Part shown: in pieces, positions 63,984 to 64,000 of the stretch
How the letters are laid out: each line of letters opens with the position of its first letter
How positions within the stretch are numbered: position 1 is the stretch's first letter
NCBI GenBank assembly: GCA_022239325.1
Contig: JAKOGP010000001.1
Span: 332,870-396,869, forward strand
Length of the DNA: 64,000 nt
Direction: 5' to 3'
Source of the DNA: Flavobacteriaceae bacterium LSUCC0859
GTDB taxonomy: Bacteria; Bacteroidota; Bacteroidia; Flavobacteriales; Flavobacteriaceae
Translations under genes and position numbers: made by a program
Notes under the pieces: generated by a model
Told to the model about the DNA's origin: nothing
The model's input: only the letters and a program-made list of their open reading frames with translations
Databases searched by the model: none

Positions 63984-64000
63984 ATATAGGGAGTAACTAA

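Overview
The window is ordinary chromosome of a flavobacterium (Bacteroidota, most likely a marine Flavobacteriaceae), AT-rich and densely coded. The evidence is: promoters of the Bacteroidota form TTG-N19-TAnnTTTG (exact copies before tRNA-Glu, rpsU and the trp operon); start codons almost without Shine-Dalgarno sites, apart from a very strong one before rpsU; and lineage families such as PorP/SprF, DUF5916, DUF2805 and the short editing-free ProRS. I see no prophage, insertion sequence, CRISPR array or secretion island.

Layout. 1-300: two identical tandem tRNA-Glu genes. 0.3-5 kb: proS, a Trp/Gly-rich lipoprotein and a FadL-like outer-membrane protein. 5-8.5 kb: folE, cysS, yidD, lgt. 8.5-16.5 kb: an orphan PorP/SprF protein, DoxX, DUF2805, an S1/P1 nuclease, a DUF5916 barrel protein with a HAD phosphatase and a DUF819 transporter, and two small proteins. 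16.6-21.5 kb: idi, a PTPS/QueD-family gene and manA, a second PorP/SprF and prfC. 21.5-36.7 kb, mostly minus strand: rpsU, then xerC-like and hpf, then the classic tufB-rpoBC cluster in its conserved order (tRNA-Thr, Tyr, Gly, Thr, tuf, tRNA-Trp, secE, nusG, rplK, rplA, rplJ, rplL, rpoB, rpoC, DUF3467). 36.7-42 kb: acyl-CoA dehydrogenase, a helix-hairpin-helix protein, an alanine symporter and a K+ channel/PspC/rhodanese operon. 42-50 kb: marR-yceI, then a complete trpEGDCFBA operon behind a ribosome-mediated attenuator. 50-58.9 kb: M20 hydrolase, yaaA, an RluA-family synthase, a PASTA protein, ddl, coaD, a dead response-regulator gene, Nudix/pyrE, a SRPBCC protein and birA. 59-64 kb: an rsfS-ftsH-LUD-cdsA-psd-ACBP operon.

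Regulation is the most interesting layer. The trp leader encodes an 18-residue peptide with three consecutive Trp codons, a 13-bp terminator and a competing antiterminator, and its start codon sits only 4 nt after the -7 box, suggesting a leaderless leader peptide. The same TAnnTTTG-N4-ATG spacing precedes coaD and pyrE. A terminator hairpin and the promoter of the tRNA-tuf operon are interleaved. A terminator-like attenuator lies between rplL and rpoB. Palindromes lie over the prfC and marR promoters. The stretch after coaD, which looks empty, holds a response-regulator receiver domain broken by a nonsense codon and a frameshift.

Several starts were moved to internal ATGs because the longest reading frame begins at an upstream TTG or GTG: PorP/SprF 1, HAD phosphatase, DUF4369 lipoprotein, prfC, rpoB, rpsU and rhodanese. 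Starts of ddl, Nudix and pyrE were moved on family length. Promoter, operator and terminator calls were made by eye without any folding or motif-scoring program.
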